Below are positions 22,911 through 31,115 of a DNA stretch of 38,543 bases, one piece after another (position 1 is the first letter of the stretch; each line of letters begins with the position of its first letter). Source of the DNA: AC-32 sp035518635 (GTDB lineage: Bacteria; Actinomycetota; Thermoleophilia; Gaiellales; Gaiellaceae). The translations under genes were made by a program, and so were the position numbers. The stretch covers positions 1 through 38,543 of the forward strand of contig DATIXI010000053.1 in NCBI GenBank assembly GCA_035518635.1, given 5' to 3'. The notes below the pieces were generated by a model. That model was not told the origin of the DNA. It did not search any database and saw nothing but the letters and a program-made list of their open reading frames with translations.

Positions 22911-23263
22911 AACGGCCCCCTCGGCTCGTAGCTTCCGCGGCGTGCGCCGACGGCCACCAGCGTCATCCCCTCCGGTCCCGCGACTGGCACGCGGGTCGTC
23001 TCGGGATCGAAGCGCATGAACGTGCCCGCCTGGACCGGGATGTCCTTGCCGTCGACCCGGTAGACGCCGGACCCGCGCACGACGACGTTGACCTCCTCCT
23101 GCTCCGAGTCTGCCTCGTCGTGCTCGAACCCCTCCGCGCCGGGCGGGAGGTCGATCCAGTTGATGCCGAAGGCCTCGACGCCCAGCTCCCGGCGCACGAA
23201 GTGAAATGCGCCCGTCGGCCCGCCGCCCTCGATCTCGTCCACGTTCACCATCGAATAGCCCAT
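22907..23263 (-). CDS. Cupin-fold protein
   Basis: 118 residues of a single cupin barrel. The first metal-motif region is PPGAEGFEHDEADSEQEEVNVVVRGSG, in which His and Glu residues could ligate a metal; the second is reduced (AGTFMRFDPETTRVPVAG) with no His, so metal binding may be lost. The domain is followed by VAVGARRGSY. An aggaggc ribosome binding site precedes ATG 23263. It sits 16 bases after the carboxyltransferase stop, so it is probably in the same operon. Substrate unknown; such cupins often carry binding or minor enzymatic roles. Confidence 0.8.
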   Translation of the reverse strand: MGYSMVNVDEIEGGGPTGAFHFVRRELGVEAFGINWIDLPPGAEGFEHDEADSEQEEVNVVVRGSGVYRVDGKDIPVQAGTFMRFDPETTRVPVAGPEGMTLVAVGARRGSYEPRGPF

Positions 23264-23279
23264 GCGCTGCCTCCTGTCG

Positions 23280-24839
23280 CTACATCCGGAACACGCCGAA
23301 GGTCGTCTCGGGGATCGGCGCGTTGAGCGCCGCCGAGATGCCGAGAGCCAGGACCCGGCGGGTGTCGAGCGGGTCGATGATCCCGTCGTCCCAGAGCCGT
23401 GCGGTCGAGTAGTACGGGTTCCCCTCGGCCTCGTACTTGGCGCGGATCTCGTCCGGATCCGCGTCGCCGACCATCGTCAGGACCGTCGCGGCCTGCTCGC
23501 CGCCCATCACGGAGATGCGCGCGTTCGGCCACATCCAGAGCTGACGCGGGCCGTACGCGCGGCCGCACATGCCGTAGTTGCCGGCCCCGAACGAGCCGCC
23601 GACGATGACCGTGAACTTCGGCACCTCGGCGCAGGCGACCGCGGTCACGAGCTTGGCGCCGTCGCGCGCGATCCCGCCCGCCTCGTACTCCTTGCCGACC
23701 ATGAATCCGGTGATGTTCTGGAGGAAGACGAGCGGTACCCGGCGCTTGCAGGCGAGCTCGATGAAGTGGGCGCCCTTGGCGGCGGACTGGCCGAAGAGGA
23801 CACCGTTGTTGGCCAGGATCCCGACCGGATAGCCCTCGATCCGGGCGAAGCCGCAGACGAGCGTCTCGCCGTAGAGCGCCTTGAACTCGTGGAAGCGCGA
23901 GCCGTCGACGATTCGCGCGATCAGCTCGCGGGCGTCGACCTGCTGGCGGAAGTCGGTCGGGATCAAGCCGTACAGCTCGCCCGGGTCGGCCTCCGGGGCC
24001 ATGGCTGGGGTCTGACCCCAGGGCAGGTCCACTTCGGGCGGGCTCAGGTTCCGCACGATCTCGCGGACGAGCGCGAGCGCGTGCTCGTCCGAGGTCGCGT
24101 AGTGGTCGGCCACTCCGGAGAGCCGCGCGTGGACGTCGGCGCCGCCGAGTTCCTCGGCGCTCACCTCCTGGCCGGTCGCCGCCTTCACGAGCGGAGGGCC
24201 GCCGATGAAGATCGTGCCGGTGCCCTTGACGATGATCGTCTCGTCGCTCATCGCCGGCACGTACGCGCCCCCGGCCGTGCACGAGCCCATCACCGAGGCG
24301 ATCTGCGGGATCCCGGCGGCCGAGAGCCGGGCCTGGTTGTAGAAGATCCGCCCGAAGTGCTCCCGGTCGGGGAAGACCTCGGCCTGGAGCGGCAGGAACG
24401 CGCCGCCCGAGTCGACGAGGTAGATGCACGGGAGGCGGTTCTGCTCGGCGATCTCCTGCGCCCGCAGGTGCTTCTTGACCGTGATCGGGAAGTAGGTGCC
24501 GCCCTTGACGGTCGCGTCGTTGGCGACGACGACGCACTGCATGCCCTCGATCACGCCGATCCCGGTCACGATCCCGGCTGCCGGGGCCTGACCCCCGTAC
24601 ATGTCCCACGCGGCCAGCGCCGAGAGCTCGAGGAAGGCGGTGTCGGGGTCGAGCAGCCGGTCGATCCGCTCCCGCGCGGTCAGCTTCCCGCGCGAGCGGT
24701 GCTTCTCGAGTGCCGCCGGGCCCCCGCCGCGGGCAACCTGCTCGGTGCGCTCGCGCAGCTCTACGACGAGCGCTTCCATCCGGGCACGGCGCTGCTCGAA
24801 CGCCTCGGAAAGTTCGACCTGCGACGTCAGCACCGCCAC
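23280..24839 (-). CDS. mccB: Methylcrotonyl-CoA carboxylase-like carboxyltransferase (beta) subunit
   Basis: 519 residues from GTG 24839, TAGGCT -10 six bases upstream. The two crotonase-like halves typical of acyl-CoA carboxyltransferases are visible: the N half with the RERIDRLLD start, GGTYFPITVKKHLRAQEIA and VDSGGAFLPLQ, and the C half with ANNGVLFGQSAAKGAHFIE and LQNITGFMVG. GGAYVPAMSDETIIVKGTG and ATGQEVSAEELGGADVH match MCC beta rather than propionyl-CoA carboxylase beta. It transfers the carboxyl group from biotin to the acyl-CoA, working with the alpha subunit at 19319. The two subunit genes are split by an aldolase, a cupin and two small genes. Confidence 0.92.
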   Translation of the reverse strand: MAVLTSQVELSEAFEQRRARMEALVVELRERTEQVARGGGPAALEKHRSRGKLTARERIDRLLDPDTAFLELSALAAWDMYGGQAPAAGIVTGIGVIEGMQCVVVANDATVKGGTYFPITVKKHLRAQEIAEQNRLPCIYLVDSGGAFLPLQAEVFPDREHFGRIFYNQARLSAAGIPQIASVMGSCTAGGAYVPAMSDETIIVKGTGTIFIGGPPLVKAATGQEVSAEELGGADVHARLSGVADHYATSDEHALALVREIVRNLSPPEVDLPWGQTPAMAPEADPGELYGLIPTDFRQQVDARELIARIVDGSRFHEFKALYGETLVCGFARIEGYPVGILANNGVLFGQSAAKGAHFIELACKRRVPLVFLQNITGFMVGKEYEAGGIARDGAKLVTAVACAEVPKFTVIVGGSFGAGNYGMCGRAYGPRQLWMWPNARISVMGGEQAATVLTMVGDADPDEIRAKYEAEGNPYYSTARLWDDGIIDPLDTRRVLALGISAALNAPIPETTFGVFRM

Positions 24840-24845
24840 GGGCTG

Positions 24846-24851
24846 AGCCTA
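24846..24851 (-). promoter_or_regulatory. -10 element TAGGCT of the mccB operon
   Basis: On the minus strand TAGGCT lies 6 bases before GTG 24839, so the carboxyltransferase transcript is probably leaderless. Confidence 0.5.
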
Positions 24852-24966
24852 CCGGGTGATACGGCGCGGACCGGTTGGCCGCGCTGGCGGAGCGCGTGGG
24901 CGAAGGGCCGGGAGACCCGCGCCCGCGACGTGGAACCTCGCAGCCCACAGCCTGGATATTTGGAAC

Positions 24967-24972
24967 TAGACT
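24967..24972 (+). promoter_or_regulatory. -10 element TAGACT of the sedolisin gene
   Basis: TAGACT is followed by a leader of about 100 bases before ATG 25079, which has a strong ribosome binding site. The stretch 24840-25078 holds no gene besides this and the mccB promoter. Confidence 0.35.
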
Positions 24973-25078
24973 GCGCGCGAGAAAGGCGGCTGTCGATCGT
25001 CGGGGGAGAGCCATCGGCACCGGTCGACGAACGTGTGCAGGCACGGCCGCCAGGGGAAGGGGAAAGGAAAGGAGACCG

Positions 25079-26482
25079 ATGCACCCGTTCGCAACCGACA
25101 GCCGTCCGGTGGGCCGGACGACGCTGGGGCTGCTCGCGCTTCTGCTCGCGCTCGCGGCCGCCGTGCTACTGGCCGGCGGAGCCGCGGCGGGCAAGAAGCC
25201 CGCGCTCGTCGCACCTGCGCCGTTCCACCGGGTCCCTGCCGGCATCAAGGCGCTGAGTTTCCCGCCTGATACCGACTACTGCCTGGCCAACTTCGGCATC
25301 CGCTGCTACCAGCCGGCGCAGCTGCAGAAGGCCTACGACGTGGGGCCGCTGTTCGCGCACCACATCGACGGCCACGGCCAGACGATCGTGATCGTCGACT
25401 CGTTCGGCTCGCCGACGATCAAGAACGACCTGCACGTGTTCGACCAGACGTTCGGCCTGCCGGACCCGCCGAGCCTGAAGATCTACCAGCCTGCAGGCCC
25501 GGTTCCGCCGTTCGACCCGACCGACGACGACATGGCCGGCTGGGCCGAGGAGACGACCCTCGATGTCGAGTGGTCGCACGTCTTCGCACCCGGCGCGAAC
25601 ATCGTCCTGCTGGAGACCCCGGTCTCGGAGACCGAGGGCGTGACCGGGTTCCCGGAGATCGTCAAGGCCGAGAACTGGGCGATCAACAACGGCATCGGCG
25701 ACGTCATCTCGATGAGCTTCGGCGCAACCGAGCAGACGTTCCCGAACGCCCAGTCGGTCTACAACCTGCGCAGCGCGTTCATCAACGCCGCCAGGCACCA
25801 CGTCGCACTCCTCTCGTCGAGCGGTGACGCGGGGGCGACCGACTACGAGCTGAACCTGGAAGATCTCTATCCGTTCCGGGTCACGAGCTGGCCCACGAGC
25901 GACCCGCTCGTCACGTCGATCGGCGGCACGCAGCTGACGCTCGACGAGAACGGCAACCGGCTCACGCCCGACGTCGTCTGGAACGACCCGTACGGAGCGG
26001 GCGGCGGCGGCCGCTCGATCTTCTTCTCACGGCCGGACTTCCAGGACCCGGTCCGCTACGCCGTCCACCACAGCCGGGGCGTCCCGGACATCAGCATGAG
26101 CGCCGCGGTCGACGGCGGGGTGGTCGTCTACTACTCGTTCGTGTCCGACTCGGCCACGCCGGGGTACCACATCTTCGGCGGGACGAGCGAGTCGTCGCCG
26201 GAGTTCGCCGGCGTCGTCGCGCTCGCCGACCAGATCAAGCACGGACGGATCGGCGACCTGAACCAGGCGATCTACGACCTGAACGGAAGGCCGCACAACG
26301 GGATCGTCGACGTGACGCAGGGGAACAACTCGATCACGTTCGAGAACTCGGACGGCAACACGTACACCGTCGACGGCTTCGACGCCGTCCCCGGCTACGA
26401 CCTGGCGAGCGGCGTCGGCACCGTCGACGTCTCGAAGTTCGCCCCGGCCCTGGCGGCGGTGGCACAGCAGCACCACTGGTAG
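25079..26482 (+). CDS. Secreted sedolisin-type (S53) serine peptidase
   Basis: 467 residues from ATG 25079, with a strong purine-rich ribosome binding site (ggaaaggaga). The signal peptide (about 18-40, ending GGAAAGKK) is followed after a short segment by the catalytic domain. The sedolisin triad can be read: Glu and Asp in WAEETTLDVEW, and the nucleophile Ser in GGTSESSPEFAG. The oxyanion Asp is probably in SSSGDAGATD. The C-terminal calcium-site pattern NNSITF to PGYDLASGVGTVDV is intact. There is little or no N-terminal activation domain, so it would not mature in the way of classical kumamolisins. It degrades protein outside the cell, usually at acid pH in this family. Confidence 0.9.
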   Translation: MHPFATDSRPVGRTTLGLLALLLALAAAVLLAGGAAAGKKPALVAPAPFHRVPAGIKALSFPPDTDYCLANFGIRCYQPAQLQKAYDVGPLFAHHIDGHGQTIVIVDSFGSPTIKNDLHVFDQTFGLPDPPSLKIYQPAGPVPPFDPTDDDMAGWAEETTLDVEWSHVFAPGANIVLLETPVSETEGVTGFPEIVKAENWAINNGIGDVISMSFGATEQTFPNAQSVYNLRSAFINAARHHVALLSSSGDAGATDYELNLEDLYPFRVTSWPTSDPLVTSIGGTQLTLDENGNRLTPDVVWNDPYGAGGGGRSIFFSRPDFQDPVRYAVHHSRGVPDISMSAAVDGGVVVYYSFVSDSATPGYHIFGGTSESSPEFAGVVALADQIKHGRIGDLNQAIYDLNGRPHNGIVDVTQGNNSITFENSDGNTYTVDGFDAVPGYDLASGVGTVDVSKFAPALAAVAQQHHW

Positions 26483-26493
26483 GAGCACGAACC

Positions 26494-26525
26494 GGAGGGG
26501 CCCTCGCAGTCGCGGGGGCCTCTCC
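26494..26525 (+). terminator. Hairpin terminator after the sedolisin gene
   Basis: A 14-pair stem (two G-T pairs) with loop AGTC begins 12 bases after the stop at 26482. There is no run of T after it, as is common for hairpins in GC-rich actinobacteria. It separates the sedolisin from the tail-tube pair. Confidence 0.7.
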
Positions 26526-26535
26526 GCACTCGGCG

Positions 26536-26541
26536 TAGACT
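26536..26541 (+). promoter_or_regulatory. -10 element TAGACT of the tail-tube gene pair
   Basis: TAGACT lies 6 bases before GTG 26548, just after the terminator hairpin, so the pair is transcribed independently. Confidence 0.5.
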
Positions 26542-26547
26542 CGGCGC

Positions 26548-26952
26548 GTGCCTTCGGAGCACGCGCGCCCGCCGCGAGAGGCCGACGTCATCCTGGACGT
26601 CGAGCTCGACCACGGCCTGCTCTTCCTCGTGCTCAGGAACCTCGGCGAGAGCCCGGCGCACTCGGTGCGCGTCCGCTTCGCACAGCCGTTCCACGGGCTC
26701 GGCGGCGACCGGCGGATCGACCGGCTGGGCGTCTTCCGGCGGCTCGAGTTCCTCGGCCCGCGGCGCCGGCTCCGCGTGTTCCTCGATCGCTCGTCGCTCT
26801 ATTTCGCGCGCGACGAGCCGCGGACGCTTTCGGCCAGGGTCGCCTGGCGGACCGACGAGGGCGTCCGCCGCTCGCGCAGCATCACCCACGACCTCGACGC
26901 GTACCGCGACTTCCCCTACCTGGAGGTGCCCGGCGATGCCCACCGTCCGTGA
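26548..26952 (+). CDS. Small partner protein of the tail-tube gene, unrecognised
   Basis: 134 residues from GTG 26548, six bases after a TAGACT -10. The chain is Arg-rich with alternating beta strands (VILDVELDHGLLFLVLRN, SVRVRFAQPF, RLRVFLDRSS) and ends ITHDLDAYRDFPYLEV. Strand alternation suggests a compact beta sandwich. It overlaps the tail-tube gene by 17 bases and shares its promoter, so the two proteins are probably made together. In phage-derived systems, small proteins beside tube genes can be tube caps, adaptors or chaperones, but nothing here identifies which. Family not recognised. Confidence 0.65.
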   Translation: MPSEHARPPREADVILDVELDHGLLFLVLRNLGESPAHSVRVRFAQPFHGLGGDRRIDRLGVFRRLEFLGPRRRLRVFLDRSSLYFARDEPRTLSARVAWRTDEGVRRSRSITHDLDAYRDFPYLEVPGDAHRP

Positions 26953-27370
26953 TGATCCGTACCTGAACTTCAACTTCCTGGTCGAGCTCGACGGCGACCA
27001 GGTGGCGGGTTTCAGCGAGGTCGAGCTGCCCGAAGGCCGGATCGACGTCGTCGCCTACCGCGACGGCTCGGACAAGACCTCGAATGCCCGCCTGCTTCCA
27101 GGGCGCGTCGAGTTCGGGCCGCTCGTGCTCCGCCGCGGGTTCACCGGCGACACGACGCTCTACGACTGGTGGCACTCCGTGTCCCAGGGGAGCCTCGACC
27201 GCCGCGACGTCGTCGTCACCCTGCTCGACGAGACCGGGGAGCCGGTCGCCCGCTGGCACCTCCGCCGCGCCTGGCCCACCAAGTACGCGTCGAGCGACCT
27301 GAACGCCCTCGGCAACGACGTCGTGATCGAAACCCTCGAGCTGACGCACGAGGGGATCGAGCTTCGCTAG
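26936..27370 (+). CDS. Phage tail-tube (gp19/TIGR02241-type) protein, apparently orphan
   Basis: 144 residues matching the T4 gp19/TIGR02241 conserved phage tail region family. It begins RDDPYLNFNFLVELDGDQVA, followed by GFSEVELPEGRIDVVAYRDG and SNARLLPGRVEFGPLVLRRG. The middle has the diagnostic DTTLYDWWHSVSQG and RRDVVVTLLDETGEPVARWH, and the end is IETLELTHEGIEL. These proteins polymerise into the inner tube of contractile tails and extracellular injection systems. A ggaggt ribosome binding site lies about 8 bases before ATG. No sheath, baseplate, spike or ATPase gene is visible within the window, so it is either an orphan with a different role or part of a split locus. Converges with the TPR-cyclase gene by a 4-base overlap. 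Confidence 0.85.
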   Translation: MPTVRDDPYLNFNFLVELDGDQVAGFSEVELPEGRIDVVAYRDGSDKTSNARLLPGRVEFGPLVLRRGFTGDTTLYDWWHSVSQGSLDRRDVVVTLLDETGEPVARWHLRRAWPTKYASSDLNALGNDVVIETLELTHEGIELR

Positions 27371-29292
27371 CGCCAGTCGACCGAGACGACCTCGATCGGC
27401 CGCTCGAAGCCCTTCAGCACGGTCGCGCGGGGCTCGGACAGGTCGAACGCCGTCCCGACCCCGTCGAGCGTCTCGCGACTGACGAGGATCTCGCCCGCGC
27501 CCGCGGTGGCCCCGATCCGCGCCGCGATGTGCACGCTCTGGCCGCCGTAGTCGGTCAGGTTCGCGCCTGTCTTGAACGCGCCGCCCGCATGTGCGCCGAT
27601 CCGGACGTCCGGAGCAGACTCCTCCGCCTCGAGCGCGCGCTGGATCGCCACTGCGGCGTCGATCGCGGCCTTCGGCTCGTCGAACGACGCGAAGAACCCG
27701 TCGCCCGTCTGCTTGATGACGCTGCCGCCGCTCTCGCGGATCCGCGCCTGCACGAGATCGTCGTGCAGGACGAGCAGCTCCCGCCAGCGCTCGTCGCCGA
27801 GCGTCTCGACCAGCCTCGTCGAGTCGACGATGTCGGTGAACAGAAACGTGCGCTGCCCCTCGACCCGGCCGAGCAGCTCCTTGACGCGTTCCTCGTCGAG
27901 CTTCGCACCGAGCCGCTCGAACGCCGCGAGCGCGGCCTGCAGCTCGGCCGTCGCGCCGTGGTCGTCTCCCTCGTGGCGCAAGACGAGGCCGAGCAGCATC
28001 CTCGCCTGGGCCGTCTCGTACGGCGCTCCGACCTCCTGCCACTCGTCCCGCGCCTGCTGGAGCTCTCGGATGGCTCCCTTCCAGTCCTTGTCGAAGAGCC
28101 CGATCTGCCCGCGGGCGAGGTGGACGGTGGCGTCGAAGGCCGGCGCCCGCCGGTCGCCGATCTTGTAGGAGTCGACGATCCCCTCGAGCTCCGCCGCGGA
28201 GGCTCGCGCCGTCTCGACGTCGGCGGCCGCGAGCGCGATCTCGATCCGCGCCGGAAGCGCGCGGACACGCTGCAACGGCTCCCGGAACTCCTCGAGCGCG
28301 CGCGTGATCCCCGCGGTCGCGCCTTCGAGGTTGCCCTCCGCGAGCTGCAGGAGCGCGAGGCCGGGCTGGGGTGGACGGCCGAACTCGTTCGCGGTCCGGA
28401 AGGCGTCGTGAGCGGCCGCGAACTCGCCGCGGCGGCGGCGGATCTCGCCGATCTCGTAGTAGCCGCCCGCGGTGATGATGCGGTCGAAGTCCTGGAGCTC
28501 CTCACACGCGGCGAGCGCCGTCTTCTCGGCCTGGGGCCAGTCGCCGCGGAGCCGCATGATCTCCGCGCGGTGGATGCGACAGGCACCCGGGAAGCCGTTC
28601 ATGCCCTCCTGCTCGCACCACCGGCTTGCCGCCTCCGTCCATTCGGCAGCCCTGCGGAAGTCACCGACGGCCTGGCACGACGAGATCGTGACGCAGTAGA
28701 CGAGGCCCGTCGCGAACGGCCGCAGCTCCCCCGAGACCGCCGACGTGCTCGCCTCGTCGAGGATCGCAAGCCCGTTCTCGACCTCTCCGCTCTGGACGAG
28801 CGCCTTGCCCTTGCCGACGAGGGCGAGGACTTGGGTGTCGCGGTCGCCGGCGCGCACCGCGATCTCGTGGGCCTGCTCGAGCTCGGGGAGGGCGAGCCCG
28901 ACGTTCCCCTCGGCCAGGAGAGCCGTGATTCCCCGCGAGAGCGCGAGGTATCCGTGCTCGGCGCTCTCGGGCAGCCCGTCGAGCAGGCGCTCCGCGTTGG
29001 CGAACCACCCACGCGAGACCGCGAATGCGCCCCGGTTCATGTGGTCCCAGGAGAGCGTCAGCGCGAGGCGTCCCGCGCCGCGCTTGTCGCCTGCGGTCGA
29101 GAACCCGGCGTACGAGCGCTCCCTCAAGCCGATGGCCTCGTCGAGCTTGCCGGTCCACCACGCCGAGTCCGCGAAGCGCTCCAGGTCGACGGGCGTCAGC
29201 TCGAGCTCGTCGGACCCCGAGTAGGCCTCGTACGCCTCACGCCACGCGCCGCGCGCGGAAGCCCTATGCGCGAGGTCCAGCGAGTCCACCAT
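27367..29292 (-). CDS. TPR-containing class III nucleotidyl cyclase
   Basis: 641 residues from ATG 29292, with TACCTT six bases upstream. Residues about 1-460 are helical tetratricopeptide-like repeats, seen as recurrent Trp/Ala/Gly patterns such as WREAYEAY, GDKRGAGRLALTLSWDHMN and GNVGLALPELEQAHEIA. A C-terminal cyclase domain (about 470-641) has TFLFTDIVDSTRLVE and IKQTGDGFFASF for the two metal Asp residues, and GGQSVHIAARI where the usual Asn is His. TPR parts normally bind a partner protein or ligand and control the cyclase. The product would be cAMP, or the domain may be a degenerate sensor. Divergent from the RCC1 pseudogene. Confidence 0.88.
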   Translation of the reverse strand: MVDSLDLAHRASARGAWREAYEAYSGSDELELTPVDLERFADSAWWTGKLDEAIGLRERSYAGFSTAGDKRGAGRLALTLSWDHMNRGAFAVSRGWFANAERLLDGLPESAEHGYLALSRGITALLAEGNVGLALPELEQAHEIAVRAGDRDTQVLALVGKGKALVQSGEVENGLAILDEASTSAVSGELRPFATGLVYCVTISSCQAVGDFRRAAEWTEAASRWCEQEGMNGFPGACRIHRAEIMRLRGDWPQAEKTALAACEELQDFDRIITAGGYYEIGEIRRRRGEFAAAHDAFRTANEFGRPPQPGLALLQLAEGNLEGATAGITRALEEFREPLQRVRALPARIEIALAAADVETARASAAELEGIVDSYKIGDRRAPAFDATVHLARGQIGLFDKDWKGAIRELQQARDEWQEVGAPYETAQARMLLGLVLRHEGDDHGATAELQAALAAFERLGAKLDEERVKELLGRVEGQRTFLFTDIVDSTRLVETLGDERWRELLVLHDDLVQARIRESGGSVIKQTGDGFFASFDEPKAAIDAAVAIQRALEAEESAPDVRIGAHAGGAFKTGANLTDYGGQSVHIAARIGATAGAGEILVSRETLDGVGTAFDLSEPRATVLKGFERPIEVVSVDWR

Positions 29293-29298
29293 GCGGCA

Positions 29299-29304
29299 AA
29301 GGTA
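29299..29304 (-). promoter_or_regulatory. -10 element TACCTT of the TPR-cyclase
   Basis: On the minus strand TACCTT lies 6 bases before ATG 29292, consistent with a leaderless transcript and supporting this start over a longer open frame. Confidence 0.45.
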
Positions 29305-29376
29305 TCCAACGTTCGACCGAGGGTCGCGCGCAGGCTGGCCGCTGGCCGCTGGGGGCGCGAGGCCCGACAGCGTCGC

Positions 29377-29382
29377 TACGCT
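29377..29382 (+). promoter_or_regulatory. -10 element TACGCT of the RCC1 pseudogene
   Basis: TACGCT lies 6 bases before ATG 29389. Its retention suggests the degraded block may still be transcribed, which could drive TIGR03943 copy 2. Confidence 0.45.
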
Positions 29383-29388
29383 CGCCTG

Positions 29389-30426
29389 ATGCCGAAGGCG
29401 TCCTCGCCGAGGGCGGGTCGGCGTCACCGCAGACTGTTGCTCCTGATCGGCCGCTGGCGACTCGCCGGAGCGGCAGCAGCGGCAGCAGTCGTCCTCCTCG
29501 CCCGCTCTGACGAGCACCCGCGCGTACAGATCTACGATCCCACCGGCTAGATCAAGGACAAGGTGACGACCAGCGACATCGTGCCTTCTTCGGTCGAGGT
29601 CCTCGGATCGTTCGAGAACTCGGCCTGAGCTCCACTTCACGCCGGAGGCGGCGCACAAGTTCCATCTGCTCACCCGCGAGCTCGTGGAGCGAGGCGCCCA
29701 GGCTCGTGCTCCCCAGGCGTTCGCATTCGAGGTCGACGGACACGTCTACGGTCGGCCGACGGTCCTTACCAGACCTCGCCTGATGGGCTCTCCGGGCGAT
29801 TCGGGCCTCCAGATCATGGGCCTCGGCTGTGACGTTGCGCACCGCCTCGCGGTCGAGCTGAGACGGCCGCTGTTCACGCCCGAGCTGATCGGTTGCATCT
29901 CGGCCGGTCGGGCGAAGCCGGCCGGTCGAGCGACGGACCGGCGCGATCGTCGGCAGCGCGCACACGTGTGCGCTCACCATGGTCGGCAAGGTGGATTGCT
30001 GGGGAACAACCCATTTCGGCGAGCTCGGGACCGAACGACCGGAGGACCCTTCGTCCCGAATCCCACTGCCGTGAGCGTGGCGGAGCTGACGAGCAGGGGC
30101 CCACGCGATCGCCGCGGGCTCCGACCACACGTGCCTGCTCGTCGACGCCGGCCCGGTCGAGTGCTGGGGGCTGAACCAATTCGGGCAGCTCGGCGTCGGA
30201 GACCGGGTTGACCGGAACAGGCCCGCGAAGGCGTCGGCCTCACGGGCGTCCGCGCCATCACCGCGGGCCGGGTCAGACAAGCGCGATCACGGCTTCGCGG
30301 CGCGCCCGGCCGGGGGCTCAACACCAGGGGCGAGCTGGGCGACGAGACGACACTCGATCGTTCGGCTGCCTTACGAACGGAATTCGGATGATCGCAGCCG
30401 GAGGACTGCACACCTCTGCGCTCACG
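29389..30426 (+). pseudogene. SecD-head/RCC1 surface protein, copy 2, degraded
   Basis: Remnant of the copy-1 gene at 3218. It keeps a -10 (TACGCT), an ATG, the membrane anchor and VQIYDPTG. It then meets a stop, loses frame, and recovers as LHFTPEAAHKFHLLTRELVE, VDGHVYGRPTVL and GLQIMGL (SecD-head part). RCC1 repeats 1-3 follow in changed frames, repeat 4 is missing and repeat 5 is cut at HTSALT. At least four frame or stop lesions separate the pieces, and the sequence then passes directly into the permease remnant. The promoter-like start is retained, but no full product can be made. Confidence 0.85.
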
Positions 30427-31115
30427 CTTGGCGTCCCGGTTGCCCGCCGGCTGATCGCGCGCGGCGTCCATCCGGCCGCCGGGATCACCTTCATGCTCGC
30501 CTCGCCGGTGATGAACCCCATCGTCTTGACCTCGACCTGGGTGGCGTACGGCGGCCACACGCGCGGCGCGGAGATGGTCGTCGGGCGAGCGACCCTGGGG
30601 CTAATCGCGGCGACGACCGCGGGCTGGGCGATCGGGAGGACACGGGCCGGTGACCTGCTCAGGAGCCGGGCCTCCGATCACGGAGACGGACACGCTCATC
30701 CGGACGAGCACGCCGGCCGAGCCGTCGCCTTCGCAGGCCATCTCGTGGCCGACTTTCTCTTCATGGGCAAGTTCATCGTGCTCGGCGCGGCGCTCTCGGC
30801 GTTCGTGCAGGCGGCGGTGCCGGAGTCATTCGTGTCCGCGCTCGGCGGCGCTCCCGTCCTCTCCGCCCTGGCGCTGATGGCAGTGGCCTACCTGCTCTCG
30901 CTGTGCTCGGAAGCCGACGCGTTCGTCGCGGCCTCATTCACCTCGTTCTCGCTCGGTGCCCAACTCGCGTTCCTCGTCTTCGGCCCGATCACCGACATCA
31001 AGCTGTCGGTGTTGTACGGGGCGACCTTCCGCGGCTGGTTCGTGCTCCGACTGCTGGTGGTGACGGTTCCGTGATCGTGGCCGGCTCGCTGATCTTCGAG
31101 GCGATGATCCGGTGA
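30427..31115 (+). pseudogene. ArsP_1/UPF0718 permease, copy 2, truncated
   Basis: Homologous to the intact permease from VPVARRLIARGVHP onward. The first 129 residues, including the CECGS motif and the N-terminal helices, are absent and replaced by the end of the RCC1 remnant. The join is in frame after RCC1 HTSALT (junction 30427-30432). The His/Asp loop is changed to DHGDGHAHPDEH. Near the end a one-base deletion relative to copy 1 (ggttccgtgatc against ggtcccggtgatc) creates an early stop after VTVP. The remaining VIVAGSLIFEAMIR lies in another frame. The next gene's GTG still overlaps the former stop. The fragment cannot make a working permease. Confidence 0.85.

Noticed and set aside
23262..25256. 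664-residue plus-strand open frame over mccB
   Set aside because: Arg/Asp/Val-rich without domains and antisense to a strongly conserved carboxyltransferase.
27169..29550. 793-residue plus-strand open frame over the TPR-cyclase
   Set aside because: Antisense shadow. Only its end, from ATG 29389, matches the RCC1 protein and was reported as a pseudogene.
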